Assembly: GCA_034509425.1 (NCBI GenBank)
Contig: JAVTVJ010000566.1
Coordinates: 2,125,646-2,189,645, forward strand
Source of the DNA: Eopsaltria australis
Lineage: Eukaryota; Chordata; Aves; Passeriformes; Petroicidae
Direction of reading: 5' to 3'
Length of the DNA: 64,000 nt
The stretch's first letter is position 1; each line of letters opens with the position of its first letter. A model generated the notes under the pieces. It was not told the origin of the DNA and ran no database searches. It saw only the letters and a program-made list of their open reading frames with translations. The translations under genes and the position numbers were made by a program. Positions 46,392 to 60,059 of the stretch are shown here, piece by piece.

Positions 46392-48419
46392 CCATGGGAT
46401 GGAAACACAGCCCAGCAGAACACACAGGAGGAAGCTTTGCTCCCCAGGGTTCTCTGCTCCCCTTCCAACAGGTGGGGAGTTTGGGGCATGGAGGGTGTGG
46501 AGAAGTGAAAACCTCCAGGATAACTCATCCCTGCAGCCTCCCTGCCTCTCCCCAGCACCTGCCCCACGAGAGGAAGCCACTGGGCTGCACAGAGCAGCCA
46601 ACTGATGATCTCAGTTGATCTCACTGCCAAGGAGCCATATGGAAAGGAAGCAAATATTTGGCTTTGACAAGCGGGGGGTGATCTCAAAGGCAGCACCAGG
46701 ATGAAGGCTTGAATCTCAAGTGGTGACTGAGTAAAATATCCTGGGTTTATGAGCTCTCAAAATCATTTTACCTCTTTTCCTTGCCCCCTCCCCTTCAATT
46801 GTTTATAATTTGCAATAGCTTTTAAGAAAAAAAATTACAGAAAACTGAAAGGCTGTCTCCATCCTGTTTGAAAAACACCTCATTCTTATCACATTTATCA
46901 TTTTACAAATGAGTCAATTCCTTATTTTTCCCTCCAGCTGAAACTTTCCAATCCAGTTATTTCTGCACCCTTGACCTGCAGCTTTGCCTGTCTCTACCCC
47001 AGCTCAGGGATGAGCAACTGCACAACCAAAATTCCTTTAAATGTGTCTTTCCAGCTCATTCATTAACTGAGGTGTGGAGTGGGTTTTTAACAGCTGAGGA
47101 AGAGAACTGCAGCTTAACCCCAGAAGTGCTGAAGAGCTGCACAGCAGAGTTTTGATATCTAACTGCACATCAGAAATCTCTCTCCAATTTCAACGTCCTT
47201 GTCACCACCTTTTTTTTTCTGCAGAAGGACAAGGTGGGATTAAACAGCTTTAGCTATAATAATTACCTGTATCAAATGTGCAATATTGAATACAGAAGGC
47301 ATTATTTTAGCTTAAATTAAGGGTGAGCAGAAGTGGAAAGCCACCAGACAGGATTATTTCAGATTTCTTTCCATTTCCAGGCAAGGCCTTATGAAGAGAG
47401 AAAAATCTCTCTAAAACTGGGGTTTAAACAGGAAGCTCATCCTTTTATCTTACACTCAGAAAAAGTGAGGCTGCAATGTGGCTTTTCAACAATCATGGCT
47501 CCAATTATGGTCCCTTTTAGAGACCCTTCCTACCTCCAACAGCAGCTAAATGGTTCTCAGGCTATGAAAATACTCACAGCAGAACACTTTATCATCAATT
47601 CAGCCTCTCAACATGCAATCATCAGCCATAAACATTTAGAAAATGATCAAATCAAGTTTCATCTTTCATTTGTATCGAGTATTTCTATGTTCCTTCATAA
47701 AAGCCTCTGCCTGCACAGGGCTGTTGTCAAAATGTACTTTAGACGTACGTGGGATCAGAGTTAAAGGCCAAGAGCCTTCAACAAGAATGAGACATTTTCT
47801 GCACATGAGATTTATGTCCTCAATCCTCAGGCTTTGGAGATCATTACAGCTCTCCCCTTATCCTTTATACAAGACAAGATCTATGTTTGTTCTCTAAGGA
47901 GAAAGAACAAGCAGTGACACTGATGGGAACAGCTGGCACCAACCCTCCACTCCAGGAATTCATCCACTGACCCAACAATAATTAGAAACCCCAGCACTGG
48001 AAACTTCCCTATGCAATTTTAACTCTATGGATTAAATTTTCAGGGTAAACTACACCCAAGTCCCATTTCCAGAGGCATCTGCTCATTAAATTCCACACAT
48101 ACATTATGAGAAGTCTGAGTGATTTGCCATTAAAATGGCAAAGTTAATTTTTAGATGAAAATTGATGGTGCTTCTAGAGAACAAAATATGCTGAAGACAA
48201 AGATGTAAAAACAATTTCAAAGCTTCAACAAACTGAACCTCTGGGTTAACCTCACTGCCTGCACTGGCAGTGCTCGGGGTGGTGCCAAACACGAAGAGAA
48301 CCTGAAACATCGGAGCCATAAAACCTTCCCTCAGTGGGATTCCTGTGAGCTGCACTGGGAGAGCCCTGGCACCACCCAGGACAGGAGCTGCTGGACTCCA
48401 CAGATCATTTCTGCTACAT
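46392..48419. other. Unique non-coding stretch
   Basis: No gene is recognised. A 143-codon frame at 47333-47764 has ordinary-looking composition but no domain, and nothing around it resembles exon structure that I can defend. Confidence 0.5.
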
Positions 48420-48640
48420 CACAGAAGCCCAGGATGGTTTGGGTCTGACAGGACCTTAAATCCCATCCCACCCCTGCCATGGCAGGGACACCTTCCATTA
48501 TCCCAGGCTGCTCCAAGCCCTGTCCAGCCTGGCCTTGGGCACTGCCAGGGATCCAGGGGCAGCCACAGCTTCTCTGGGCACCCTGTGCCAGGGCCTGCCC
48601 ACCCTCACAGGGAGGAATTTCTTCCTAAATTATGTTTATG
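48420..48640 (-). mobile_element. CR1 LINE fragment, 3' end, minus strand
   Basis: Reverse-complement CR1: 'cacagaagcccaggatgg', 'tttgggtctgacaggacctt', 'cccctgccatggcagggaca', 'ccagggatccaggggcagcc', 'ctgggcaccctgtgccaggg', 'ctcacagggaggaatttctt'. Homology fades after about 48640. A + strand 132-codon frame over it (48345-48743) is a by-product of the repeat. Confidence 0.93.
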
Positions 48641-49935
48641 TCCAATCCCTCTTTCATGGTTCTGTCCATCTGCCCCTGAAGCCAACCTGAATTCAGCAGC
48701 CACTTGGGAATCCCAAATGCCACACGAGTCCTGCTGCCATTGATGTAACTCCTTCCTCCAATTAAGACTAAACTAGAAAACCTGAGAAGATTAAGACAAA
48801 ACCAAGTGCGTGTTCTACCACCGTAACTCACCAGACAGAAGGCATAAAGAATGGGATTTAAGTCTTCAGCTTGTTTTATTTCTACTCTCAGTTAAATCTG
48901 TAGAAACACTGTAATTTGTAACTATTAAGTCTGCATGCAGAAGCTCCAAAAACACCCAGACAATCCCACAATCAGGATTCTTGGCTTCTCTCTGGATGCC
49001 TAGAGGCCTCAGTTTCAATTATAATGGCTGTGCTTACAGCTAATGGTTTTCTTGCTATTAGTCAGCTTCCATCTGTCCCACAACCTGCAGTGGTTACTGG
49101 CACAGCCACCCCCATGGAAAATGTCCTTCCTTGGAGAATCTGGAGGTTACAGGTTTTTGAAATGATGTTGGCACAGAATGGAGCAACACAGCCCAGTTCC
49201 TCACTTCTGAAAAATGCCTCTGAAGGGTTTTGGTGGGGTTTTTGTGCTTTGTTTGATTTTTAGGATTTGTTTCAGTGAGGTTTTTTGATTCTTTTTTAAG
49301 GGGCTGAGTGGGGAGAGGCAGTGTTTAACATGGCTTGTGGGGTGGCTTTTTTCCTTTCTTAAAACCAGTCCCCAAACAGAAGCTTCAGTACTATCACAAC
49401 TTTCAGGGAGAGTTTTAACCACTAATCCATACAGCTTTTAGAAGCTTTACTCCAAATACCTTCTTTATCCCCCCACAAGTGCTACTCAAACACTCCCTGA
49501 GAGATCCCTGCACTATCAGCTCTACCTGGTTTTCCCTCAATTCCCAGTTTAGTGTTTTCAATTGCCCCTTGACATTGACTGCCCACGCCTTATTTTTGTC
49601 CTTGAGCACTCTCCAGCAGCTCACACTGACCTGGACACAACCAATGAGTCTTCAGAGGATTTGTTGCTGAATTAAAGTTTTTTGGTCGTTTTGGTTTTTT
49701 TTTTTTCCAATCCTCAGAGCATTGCAAAAATAAATTTTGCGTCAGTGTTCACAATAACACATCTTAGTGCTGGTTTTTGGTGTCATAACCACCTCAAGTG
49801 AAAGCAGATCCTGTCTATCTCCACTTGCCACTAGCAAGGAAACACTGACAGTTCTGTACCTCTGAAGTGAATTCTTTGTGTTCACAACCTTTAACACCCC
49901 TCCTATAAAATAAAAAGCAAAACACCAGGGACCCC
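48641..49935. other. Unique non-coding stretch
   Basis: Nothing recognised. A T-rich run lies at 49696-49707 and T/G-rich sequence at 49215-49370. Confidence 0.5.
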
Positions 49936-50090
49936 AGGATGGATGTCCCATCCCTGGGAGTGTCCCAGACCAGGTTGGACATGGCCTGGACCAGCCTGGG
50001 ACAATGGAAAGTGTCCCTGCCCATGGCAGGGGTGGGATGGGATGGGCTTTAAGGTCCTTCCCAACCCAAACCATTCTGGGATTCTGTGAT
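49936..50090 (+). mobile_element. CR1 LINE 3' end fragment
   Basis: This is a clear copy: 'gatggatgtcccatccctgg', 'agaccaggttggacatggcc', 'gtgtccctgcccatggcagg', 'gggctttaaggtccttccc', 'aacccaaaccattctggg', 'attctgtgat'. The terminal octamer-like 'attctgtg' is preserved. The left end is truncated within the 3' UTR. Confidence 0.95.
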
Positions 50091-53000
50091 TTCATTATCT
50101 CATTAAGCTGATTCATTGCACATTGACCCATCTGCTCCACCACAGCTGCAACCACCCAGAGTGATTTGCATCCTTGTTTGTCCCCCTGGCAGGTCTGAGC
50201 AGGGAACACGGAGTCAGCCTTTGGCTTGTGCAGGAACTTTTCCATCCGTCCCTGAGAGACAGGTCCAGAAGCCCAGTTCCTCCAGCAAGTCAGGCTACTC
50301 CCACAGTGACCTTCTCAGGATTATTTTTACTGCCAAGACATTTTGTCTCAGCATTTCCCCTCCTTACAAGAAGCATTTGTTCATTCCAGAGCTCTGCAGC
50401 TCCGGGACATCCAAACCCCAGGATCTCCCAACTGGAGATATCACTGCTGATGCATTTGTCCTCCTCATTATCTTCCCTCACCTCCTCCTGCCCTGGAGCT
50501 GAAATAATGTGGAGATTCTCAGAAAATGCATGTGACCTCTGGAACTCTGAACTTTTCCAGGTTCACTGCAGCTCTGCATTCCAGCACTGCAGCCCCCTTC
50601 CCTTGGATTCATGGACGTGCATTCAAGGACTCGAGGTCTCTGCCCTGGATTTCCAGCCCTGAGGATTAACAGCTCTCCTGCTGCCACTTTTCAGACTCTT
50701 TTAGCTCTGCACTCTGCCCCATTAGCCCAAAAACAGGGCCTGCTGTTCACACTGCAAAATAACACCTGTGCTTAGGGAAGAGCACGCTGGGAAGAAAAAC
50801 TTTTCAATGGAAATAAAGCAGGGGTGGGAGGGAAGAGGAGCGGGTGTAGAACCAACCTCAGCCACGTCACAGCATGTTTTAGCCACATCCAAGGCTGGCT
50901 TTGTGCCTTCTGCTCAAAACGGCACAATGTGGGTTTATTTGGCTGCTGTCAGAGGAGTCTATAAACAAATGAACTTATTTTTAGCCATGCTTGAGCCACC
51001 AGTGAAATTTAAACAGCACCCAATGAGTGGTACTGGCACAAGCAAATGAAATGATGATAACATTTATTTATCTGGCACTCAGTGTATTAATTGCTGAAGC
51101 AGGCTTTGCCTTCTTGGGGTCAGCATTTAGAGTGTGTAAGAAATTTAATACCTTCAACTTGTAAAGCAACACGAGTTTACATTCAATAGGTGCAGAGCTG
51201 GGGGAAGAGCATCCTCCTGGATGCTCATTCATCAAGAGCCTATTTTTATAGCACTCTGACATTACAAAAGCAATAACATTCCACTCATGGCAACAGCTGA
51301 GCTCAAAGATCAAACATTGATGATACTCCAGAGGCTTCTTTACATAGATATTGAAATTTAAGATTCCTTTCCTTTTACAATAAATCAGCTGTCCCCACCT
51401 GAGCAGTCACTTTGGTTGGTGAAGTGGTTTTGATGGATCACTGCTACCTGCAGCAATGAGCTCCCAAACAAATCTCTCCTTGGGAAGGCAGCTCTTGTGG
51501 ATAATGACTCCAGAGCCCCAGGCTGGAGCCTGCAGAGGTGGCATTGGTGACCAGAGGCCAAGGACAGCAGAGCTGACAGGACAGGCACATCGTGCTCAGA
51601 AATATCTCTGTGTTTGCCTACTGGACAAAGTTTGTGCTCCACAAATTGCTCAGAGACACCTCTGCAGCTCCAGATCTACTCCAGTGCTGTACCTTCAGTA
51701 CAATTCCTACCTCAGGGAAGCAGCAGCTCCTCAGGGCTCAGCAAACATTCATCAGCCCCCCCTGCAATGGCAGCAAACCCCAGCAGTGGGGAGGTGACAG
51801 GGACAGGACGTTTCTGTGTGGTGGGAGCCTGTCCTGCTGGTTATAAGGATGTAAATGTTAGGCCACTATCAAGAGGTGCAATTCCCACCCAAACCCAGCA
51901 ATTTTAAGTTAAACCTCACTGGTGCAAGAGACGAGAGCAGCAAGGACATGGTGATTCCCATGGCAACATCAGCACAGGATGTACCAGCTCTGCTGGGAAC
52001 ACTGGGGCTTTCCTGGGGCAACTGAAGCTTTTTCTGCTGCATCCTCATCATTACAATTATTGGAGCTGTGCTGAGGAGTCAGGAACCTGCCCATTAGTGA
52101 TGGCTTGGGAATTTTTCACCTGAAACAGCAAGGTATATAAGTTTCTTCACAAGAATATCAACATCCCAATATAATTGAACTTAACAGCATCATAAATCCC
52201 ACGATATAGAAATTAGAGGACATATGGGCTGTGTTATTTTTGCACATAAAAGTGCACACTGGACAGACTGACCCCTCTTTAGGACCAATTTGCAGCCCAT
52301 GAACACCATTTCCTTCTGGTGGGAAGGCTGAAAGTATTTCTGTTTGAGCCCTTTGCACCAAACTTCTTTCACTCTTAGTTACACCGATTATTTTTCCTCC
52401 TCACATTGGCCATGTGGCACTTTTATCCAGCCTGATTCTGGTTTTGATATTCTCAGAGTGAGCTCACAGTGGAAGGAACAATGCACCTGAAAATCTCCAA
52501 AGAAGATGTTAATGCAACATAAATTCAGATCATCCAAACTCGCACTGTTGTCACCAAAACTGCTGATTCTTTGAATTCACTCCAAAAAAAAAAAGAAAAA
52601 AGCAATTACTAAAAGAACAAAACCTTCTCAATGCCACCCCTCTGAACACTGGTACAGCATTAATGTTTAGGAGTCTTTCTCTTAAACAAACATCACCAGG
52701 AAAGCTGGACTGCTCCAGGTGCTTTGATATTGCATTTTAATGTGAAACAGACCAATTGTTTGCTTTCTAGGACCCATTTATCTCAGCCATCACATTCTAG
52801 GAAGAAATACCAATTTCTCTGCTTTTTTACAATCCTGTGCAAGTTTTCAGAATGCAGAAATCAGCACAGCACAGGCTTTAAAACACTGCCCTACTTTTGT
52901 TAACCATTGCTCAAAGGCACTCCTGAAGAACTCTAATCAAGCCTAAAATTTTAAATGAGAACATCAAACCATTGGCAGTAACACCAAAACTAACACTGAA

Positions 53001-55545
53001 GGTAAATCCCTATAAAAAGCTTTCTTTTACTGCCTCCAAGTGCAACCCCAACGAGTTCAATTCCCACAGCTCTGAACTGCAACACAGGAAAGTTTTCCAA
53101 ACTTTTTTCCTCCTGATGTGGAGAGACCACAGCAAATGTAGGTATTTTCCAGCAAGGTGGGAATCTTTCCACTCTCATCAGTGTTCTGGTTCACATCAGC
53201 AAGCTCAAAACCCTTGGATAGCCAGTAAGTTCCCTGTCATTTCTTCATATTTCACTGTACACTGGAAGGCAGCAAAGAGCTGAGCAGTGTTTATGTTGTA
53301 ACCCACAAGAATAAAGAGTTTGAACGTGATGAGTTTTATTTCCAAGCATAATTAAGATTTGACGAAGTTTAATTAGATGGCAAATACTAATTTTGACATA
53401 ATTATTTTTTCCATGCCAGGCATAGCTTGTATTTATCTTGAATAGCTCAGCCAGTTTGATTTTCTCTGCCCACTGGCTCTGTCCTTTCACAGAGCACTGC
53501 AGATTCAAGTCATGTCTAGGACAGAGAGCAAATTCACTCCTTTTCACTCATTTCAGCAGGACAGAGGGACCAGGAGCAAGAATGTCACCATTAAAACACC
53601 CAACAATCAACCACAGTTAATCCCACAAACAAAGAGGTGACAGACACTGCCTTTTGTATCATTTATTGTCTGGGATATTGTACATGGGAATTTCCACGTG
53701 GAAGCATTGAACCTGCTCATCTCCTTTCTTGGTAATCAGTGGAAGGTTAAAAGGCAGTTACTGGATGAAATTAATCCCTGTTTGAGGTTCTAAGAGAATA
53801 AAGCCTGGCCGTAAATTGAATAAACTGACACCATCACAGATACATTCCATTTCTCAGGCCTTACCCAGCTTTAGATAATTCAGACGAAGATAAAGAGGAG
53901 ACTTCACTAAAAGTTTTATGAAGTAACATGGTATAAAAATGTTCACAGAGTGGGAAGATTTGTCTCCACTTTTCCACTCACAGCCAGACATTCTAACAGG
54001 TTGGTTTTATTATTTCACTGAGTGTAACTCTGAGCTGGGAAAATTACCCCACCATCACCATTAACTGCTGGAGGGAATCACAGAAATGCTGAAGCACTGC
54101 ACTGCTTTTATCCTGATTTCTCAAATGATCACAGCAACTCGAAAAGCCAAGAAAAACAACAAAAATCTTCACCTGAGCAAGCATCAAAGCAAGGTCTCAT
54201 TACAGAAAAATCTGCCCCGTTCTGCAGGTGCCACAGTTCAGTCTCTGGGAGAGGAGACCAGCAAGCACTGACTAAAACTGGGATTTTTTACATGGACTGA
54301 TGGAGCCTCAAGGAAGTGGTTCCTGAGCCTGGCTTGTGTTTAGTGACTCCAGATTTGTCACTAAATCAGAGCATCCCAATAGAAGCTTATGAAAAAATAC
54401 TGGTGAATTTTCAAGTATGTCCTGAGTTCAGTATGGATATTCCATATTCCTTAACACCCCCCTGACAAAGTTTTAGCACTCCAAAAGCAATTCCAAGTTA
54501 TTCCAGTTCCAGTTCAGTCCCAAGAATCTCCATCACCACTTTCCTCACCTGGTTCCACCACTTGTTCTCAGTATTTACAGCAAATGGAAAGGCTGGGGTG
54601 GGTTCCTGTAAACAACTGAAAAACAGGATGGGAAAGGCACAATTTGAGAGCTTGTTTTCCTTGCTCTTTGTGAAAGATGCCTTGTCACACACACCTACAA
54701 ATGTTATTAAGTTGGATGATTTCATTCTTGACATTTAAACTTAAAAATTAAGCTTGTAAAAGACTGGAGCCTCTTTTGTTTGTGAATTCAGAGCTGCAGG
54801 TGATGGCTGAGGATGTGAGGAGATGAGTGCACTGCTTTCACATCCTCTGAGTAAGATCATTCATAGGCAAATAACTCCCTGAAATCCCCACAGCCCAGCA
54901 GAGACAAGGCATAATTTCCTTATCAAGGTTGGAATAGTCATTACATCGATGTTTGTTGATCGTTCCAAAGTGCACAAATGAATCCCCACACAGAGCAATG
55001 CTCAATTCTAACATATAATAGTGCCTAATTGCCTTCACCCTGAGGAGACAGCAGCGAGGGACTGCACCCATCACTGTTTGGCAGGCAGTCAATAAGAGCA
55101 TAGAATTCATTTTCAAGAAAGAAACAAGATATTCCATTAAGTGTTGATCTTGAATTTCCAGTGTTTAAAGGTTCAATTTTTGCATCTATGCAAACAATAA
55201 TCTGAACAAATGAGTACCCACCCAGTGGTTTTCATCCCTCTCAATAATTTCTTGTGTTTATCATCTACCTGCTCTTCAGCTGCCACATTAAAACCACTAC
55301 ACAGGGCTCAGAGGGAAAGAAAATCCCAAAAAAAGAGCATTTCAGAGGCAGCAGGGCCTGCAGGCTTCCCTGTGGCTACAAATCCAAAGCCCTGCCAGGG
55401 CTTCAGGGGGTGTGGAAGGGGTTAAGTGACACTTCTGCCTTCCTGATCTCCAAATCCCAAATAAAAATTCACAAGTTCTCTTATTCTGACAACAACTGAT
55501 TGAAACAGTAAAATAATGAGAAGGTAAATTCTTGCTTGGTTCTTC
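50091..55545. other. Unique non-coding stretch
   Basis: About 5.4 kb without a recognisable transposon, RNA or gene. Open frames at 50116-50662 (128 and 162 codons) overlap each other in different frames and carry no domains. An A-rich run lies at 52585-52600. Confidence 0.5.
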
Positions 55546-55640
55546 CAGCTCTAATTCTTAAATACAGCTTAATTCTTAAATACAACCCCAATTATTAAAT
55601 ACAGCTCTAATTATTAAATACAGCTCTATTCATTAAATAC
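55546..55640 (+). repeat. 19-bp minisatellite, 5 copies
   Basis: Five head-to-tail units on the theme 'cagctctaattattaaata' begin at 55546, 55565, 55583, 55602 and 55621. Four are 19 bp and one is 18 bp, and each differs by one to four bases. The variation between units indicates an older array. Confidence 0.92.
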
Positions 55641-58100
55641 ACTTATTTCAAAATAATTTTAAATGCAAGACAGTTGGAACTAAATGATAAAAGTGATCTA
55701 AATATGAAATAAATATCCAGAAACACCATTTATCACCCACCACACTACACTTACAATAAGGCAAATATTAATATCCCATTTTACAGAAATTCATGACTTT
55801 TTTTCACCCAGTACTTAAGTTTTTAAGAGTCTGGTGATGCACAGATCATTCTTTATAACCTGGAGTTGTATCATGCAGGTAAGAGTCCAAATAATCTATA
55901 TTCAGAAGGCTTTAAGAAAATTAACTTGTACAAAGTCAGGTGTGTAAAGGAGATCAGGTAATCCAGAAGAAGTTTTCACATGGCAAATCTGCAGGCAACT
56001 TGAACTAAAAGAGAAATTTTCCTTCAGTGAAGAATTTTTCCTCCTGAAGAATTCCCAGGGCAAAAAGTAGATTAAAAAGTGGGGGGGAACAAGTATGTAC
56101 AACACACTGTATGTTTTTAATGTCTGTCCAAACCTATATCCTTTAACAGTCAGGCTGGGATATATAAATTACACGTTGTCTGTGACAGGAGAGCTTTTAT
56201 ATCCTTTGTTCTAGCAGTTCCACACATCATTTATATATTTATACAGCAAATATTCCCAGCAAAGGGATATTCCACAGCCTCTGATATTTGGGAAGAGCCT
56301 GAGCTGGAATGGAGCAGTAATTGTTGTGGCCATTGGGGTGCAAAAGGCAGAGTTTATTGTGGGTTTCAGAAACATTCATATCAAAGCCAATCTTTTATTA
56401 TCTACTGATGTCAAATAATTCTGATAGCAGAAAAACTGAGCCATGTCCTTTACAAACTGATGGTAGAACAGAGAATACCTGAAATCCATGTAACCCTCCC
56501 TGCCTGGACAGTGTAAATAATTTCATTTCCATCAGTGTAACCAATGCAAGAAATGCAACAGAAGCAGAGCAGATTAAGAAATAAAAGCACTTTGAGCAGG
56601 CTGCATGCCTGTGAAAACACAGGGGAAATTAGGACTTGGGTTAAAAATATTCTATGGCTCTTTTAGACAATTTAGTTCAAGACTGGAGCAAAAGGTAGGT
56701 TATGTATATATATGTATATATATTCCAGGCCATTCCTCAAAACGAAAACACCAAAATTAAACTCAAACACAGCAGAGGAAGCTTCAACAGAATTAGCAAA
56801 CAAGGTCTTGAACAGAAAAATCTTTCTGCAGCAAAGGGAAGCCCCAGCCCTTCACCTTTGGAGCTGCTGCCCCCAGCACTGAGACCCTGAGGAACGCCTT
56901 GAGCTGTGACCTGCACACAAGCAGCAAACACTGGGATTCCTGCTGTGGGCTTTGCCTTTCCCATCAGGGAATTTCAGGCATTAACAGCCCCCACGGGCAC
57001 ACGAGGCTGATGTGAGTGATGCACCTGAGCAGCTCCCTGGGGCAGCCGGTGCTGGCTCTCACCAGGAGCAGGATCAGACATTCCCCTGCTGACACAGAAA
57101 TGCAGAATGTGGAGAAGCTTCCCCCCCAAGAGCTTTATCCCTCTGTGCTCCTGTCACTGCATCTCCCCCAAAGGCACATCAGCCCCTGGCTCCCCTCTCA
57201 GCCTCTGCTCCAGGCTGCCAGAACCCCTTGGCTTTGGCAGGTGCAGGATCCACGGGTGACAGATGCCGCCTCAGGATGCTCCCACCCTGGGAGAATCCTT
57301 TGCTGCCCAATTCTGCAAAGCTGGCCAAACCCAGGGCAAGCCCAGGTACTGAGCCAGGCCATCACTTCCATCTCCATCCCCAGCCCCGAGCTCTGAGCCC
57401 TGCCCTGCAGCAGGAGCAGCTTTAGGAGCCCTGGGGATGAGCTCAGGTGCTGAGTTCAGGTGCTCAGCTGCTGTCTCGTGGGTTGCTCAGGTGCCTCCCT
57501 TCACTGCAGCACCTGTGCCTCAGCACAGAGCTGATGGGCAAAGGCACCACCACAAACAGCATCCAGCACTTCCAGCTGGTATTTAACAGCAGGTACATTC
57601 CCTGTGCTGGTGGCTGAGCTCAAAATGCCTGTTCAGGTGTACAACAACTCCTGCCATCAGCCCAGGGCACAGCAAAGTCAAAGCCAGAAGAAGGAAATGC
57701 CTCTGGGTATCTGAGAGTGCTGCCAGGTACCACTGCCCCAAACCACATTCCTTCTGCAGCCAGGAAAGGCCAGAGCTGCTCCTAAAAGGGATGGGAAATG
57801 CAATAAACAGCACCAGAAGCACAGATGAATTGTGGTGAGTATTCATTTATATGAATACTTTTGACATTACAGAAGTCAGAGAATGTTCTTACCCAAGCCC
57901 AGGACAGCCCCACTCACACACATCCAGCTTTGCTACTGTGGTAGAGACAGGAGAGAGGTGAGGCTGAACTGAAGTTTGCTACAAATTGTTGCTTCTACAA
58001 AGAAAGGGGATTCTGAACCTCAGGAAGTGCGTCCCCCACACTCCCATGGCTTACTGAGAACTCTGCTTGGGTCTGTGGGATGGAGAGAGGTACACAACAG
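55641..58100. other. Unique non-coding stretch
   Basis: A short alternating TA-rich patch ('atgtatatat' twice) lies at 56701-56722. The 57000-57420 part is GC-richer and has a 126-codon frame with no domain. No gene is called. Confidence 0.5.
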
Positions 58101-58189
58101 TATATTTATATTTATATTTATATTTATATTTATATTTATATTTATATTTATATTTATATTTATATTTATATTTATATTTATATTTATAT
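58101..58189 (+). repeat. TATTTA hexanucleotide microsatellite
   Basis: Nearly fifteen perfect 6-bp units (tttata in one phase) form an 89-bp array with no visible interruption. It lies just left of the 3' end of a minus-strand CR1 fragment. The array is long enough to be polymorphic. Confidence 0.97.
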
Positions 58190-58216
58190 CACAGCACTGC
58201 CAAAACTTCAGCCCTT

Positions 58217-58290
58217 CATGGAGTCACAGGATAGTCTGGGTTGGAAGGGATCTTAAAAATCCTCTAGTTCTGATCCCCTTGCTCTGGGCA
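58217..58290 (-). mobile_element. CR1 LINE 3' end fragment, minus strand
   Basis: The + strand reads 'catggagtcacaggatagtc', 'tgggttggaagggatcttaa', 'aaatcctctagttctgatcc'. This is the reverse complement of the CR1 'ggtccttccaacccaaacc...attctgtgat' end. Confidence 0.88.
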
Positions 58291-60059
58291 CATCAAACAC
58301 ACAGGAATTTCTCTATTCCTAATAAACATTCACTTCAGTGAAAGAATTAAGGCATGATTTTATAAACTTGCAGGAAATAAAAACGCAAACCCCAAAATTC
58401 TGTATCTTAATCACCAGTTTAGCACTCAGGGCAGCAGAGCACAGTGTTATCCCCCTTTCCAGCCTTGTCAAAGAGTGATTTCCCCTCTGGGGCTCCACTG
58501 GAGCTGACCCAGGGCTGGTCTGGCCAGGTCCAAAGCTCCATGACTGAAGGCAAAGAGAGATGCTCAGCTCCTGAATCAGATCCCACCCATCTTCCCCCAA
58601 TCAGCCATGGAAATTCACCTCCCAGCCATGACTGGTGTGATTCCAGCCCAGAGAAAACTATGAGGACAATTCATTGCAGGATTTATCTCAGGTCTTGATG
58701 TTCCCCAGGATGAGTCACGGACTGAAACACAGGAGCCAAATTTTCCATTTGCATTGTGGAAGTCGTACATCAGGAAAACTGCTTTATCTGAGGGCATCTG
58801 TGAGTGGTTTCACAGAAAATGCCATTGTATTGGTGTTCTTAGAACTCATTTTTGTCATGGGCTAAAAGCTCCATGGATTTGAATCCAAAGCTTCAGGTAT
58901 TTAAATCCTGAATTTGGAAATGGTTCTTGGGCATTTTCAGCACACCCAGAGCTGTGTCTGGGCTAAAGGCAAGAGGCACTGCAGCTGAAAAACCTCCAGC
59001 AGCACCACAAAAACTTCATCCACCTCAAATTAATACTCAGACCAGTCAATAATGATACTGCTGGAGATCTTTCGTCAGTTATGTGACCAAAAATCCATCA
59101 AGCCTAACTCAAAGTGCTTCCCACCCCCTCCAGCACGTGGAGTCCCTGTCTCTCTTTTCCAGATGGGTTTCCTGGGAAAAGGAGGGGCTGGGATTTGTCC
59201 AGCCAGGGTGGAGGGCAGCCCCAGGAAAATAACCCTGCCCTCATCAAACCCCTTTAGCCAAGGTGCCAACAGGAACATGTCAGAAGTCTCTCACTGGCCA
59301 TTTTGTCCTATAATCCTCCATCACTTGATGCAATCAGGAAATACAATACAAAATAAAATACAAAATAAAATACAAAGTAAAGCACAGCACCTCCAGACTG
59401 ATTCATTTCCCACTGAAACTCTGTGCACACAGTCATTATTTCCAAGGCAGCAGCAGCCTTTGCATGTGATTTTTCACCTGTAATCTGTGTCTCCTGTCTG
59501 CATAACACACTCAGCTTCCAGGGGTTCAGATCTCATACAATTCAAGGTTGGTGGTTATTTTGGGTAAGTGCTTAGGAGAGTTTTGCTACAGCTGTGAGTA
59601 ATGTTCCCTCAGAGTCTGCAGCAGACTGATTTTCTGGTTTGGTTTATCTCAACACCGTAACTAAACCGAGCAATAACAAAGCACAGAAGTTATTTATCAC
59701 ACATGGAGCACTTCAAACAAAACACCCAATTTGGATTTATGATCAAAGTTTAAACATTTTTTCATTTGAAATAGCAAAAGGAATTTTTTTTTTTTTGAGA
59801 CAGAGAAGAGCAAATTTGGTTTTGTTCTTTTTTTCACGTTTGGGGTTTTTTTTGCCAGCAGTAGAGAAAGCTCAGCAGAGTAGAGCACCAAAACCCAAAA
59901 GATGCTGCCTCTCCTGCTCACCTGACACAGGCTCTGTAGAGGAGCTCAAGGACAAGAGAACATTTCATCACCTTTGCCAGGATATTTCTTGGCTCTGCGT
60001 GCCCAGGGCCTGGCTGCCTTTTTGCCTCCCCCATATTCCCTCAAACATTCACTCCCAGG
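58291..60059. other. Unique non-coding stretch
   Basis: Contains a 12-bp tandem repeat (59347-59382) and a T run at 59785-59797. ORFs of 143 and 158 codons (59052-59483, 59639-60115) have no recognisable domains; the second is F-rich because it crosses T-runs. Confidence 0.5.
59347..59382 (+). repeat. 12-bp tandem repeat, 3 copies
   Basis: The unit 'tacaaaataaaa' occurs twice exactly and once with two changes. Confidence 0.9.

Noticed and set aside
45696..46696. Long overlapping frames on both strands as a repeat-protein gene
   Set aside because: They exist because a 15-bp tandem unit has no stop codon in those frames. Several frames are open at once, and the flanking residues show no domain.
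47333..47764. 143-codon frame as a small gene
   Set aside because: The length is within what random sequence gives in 64 kb. No domain, signal peptide or splice context is convincing.
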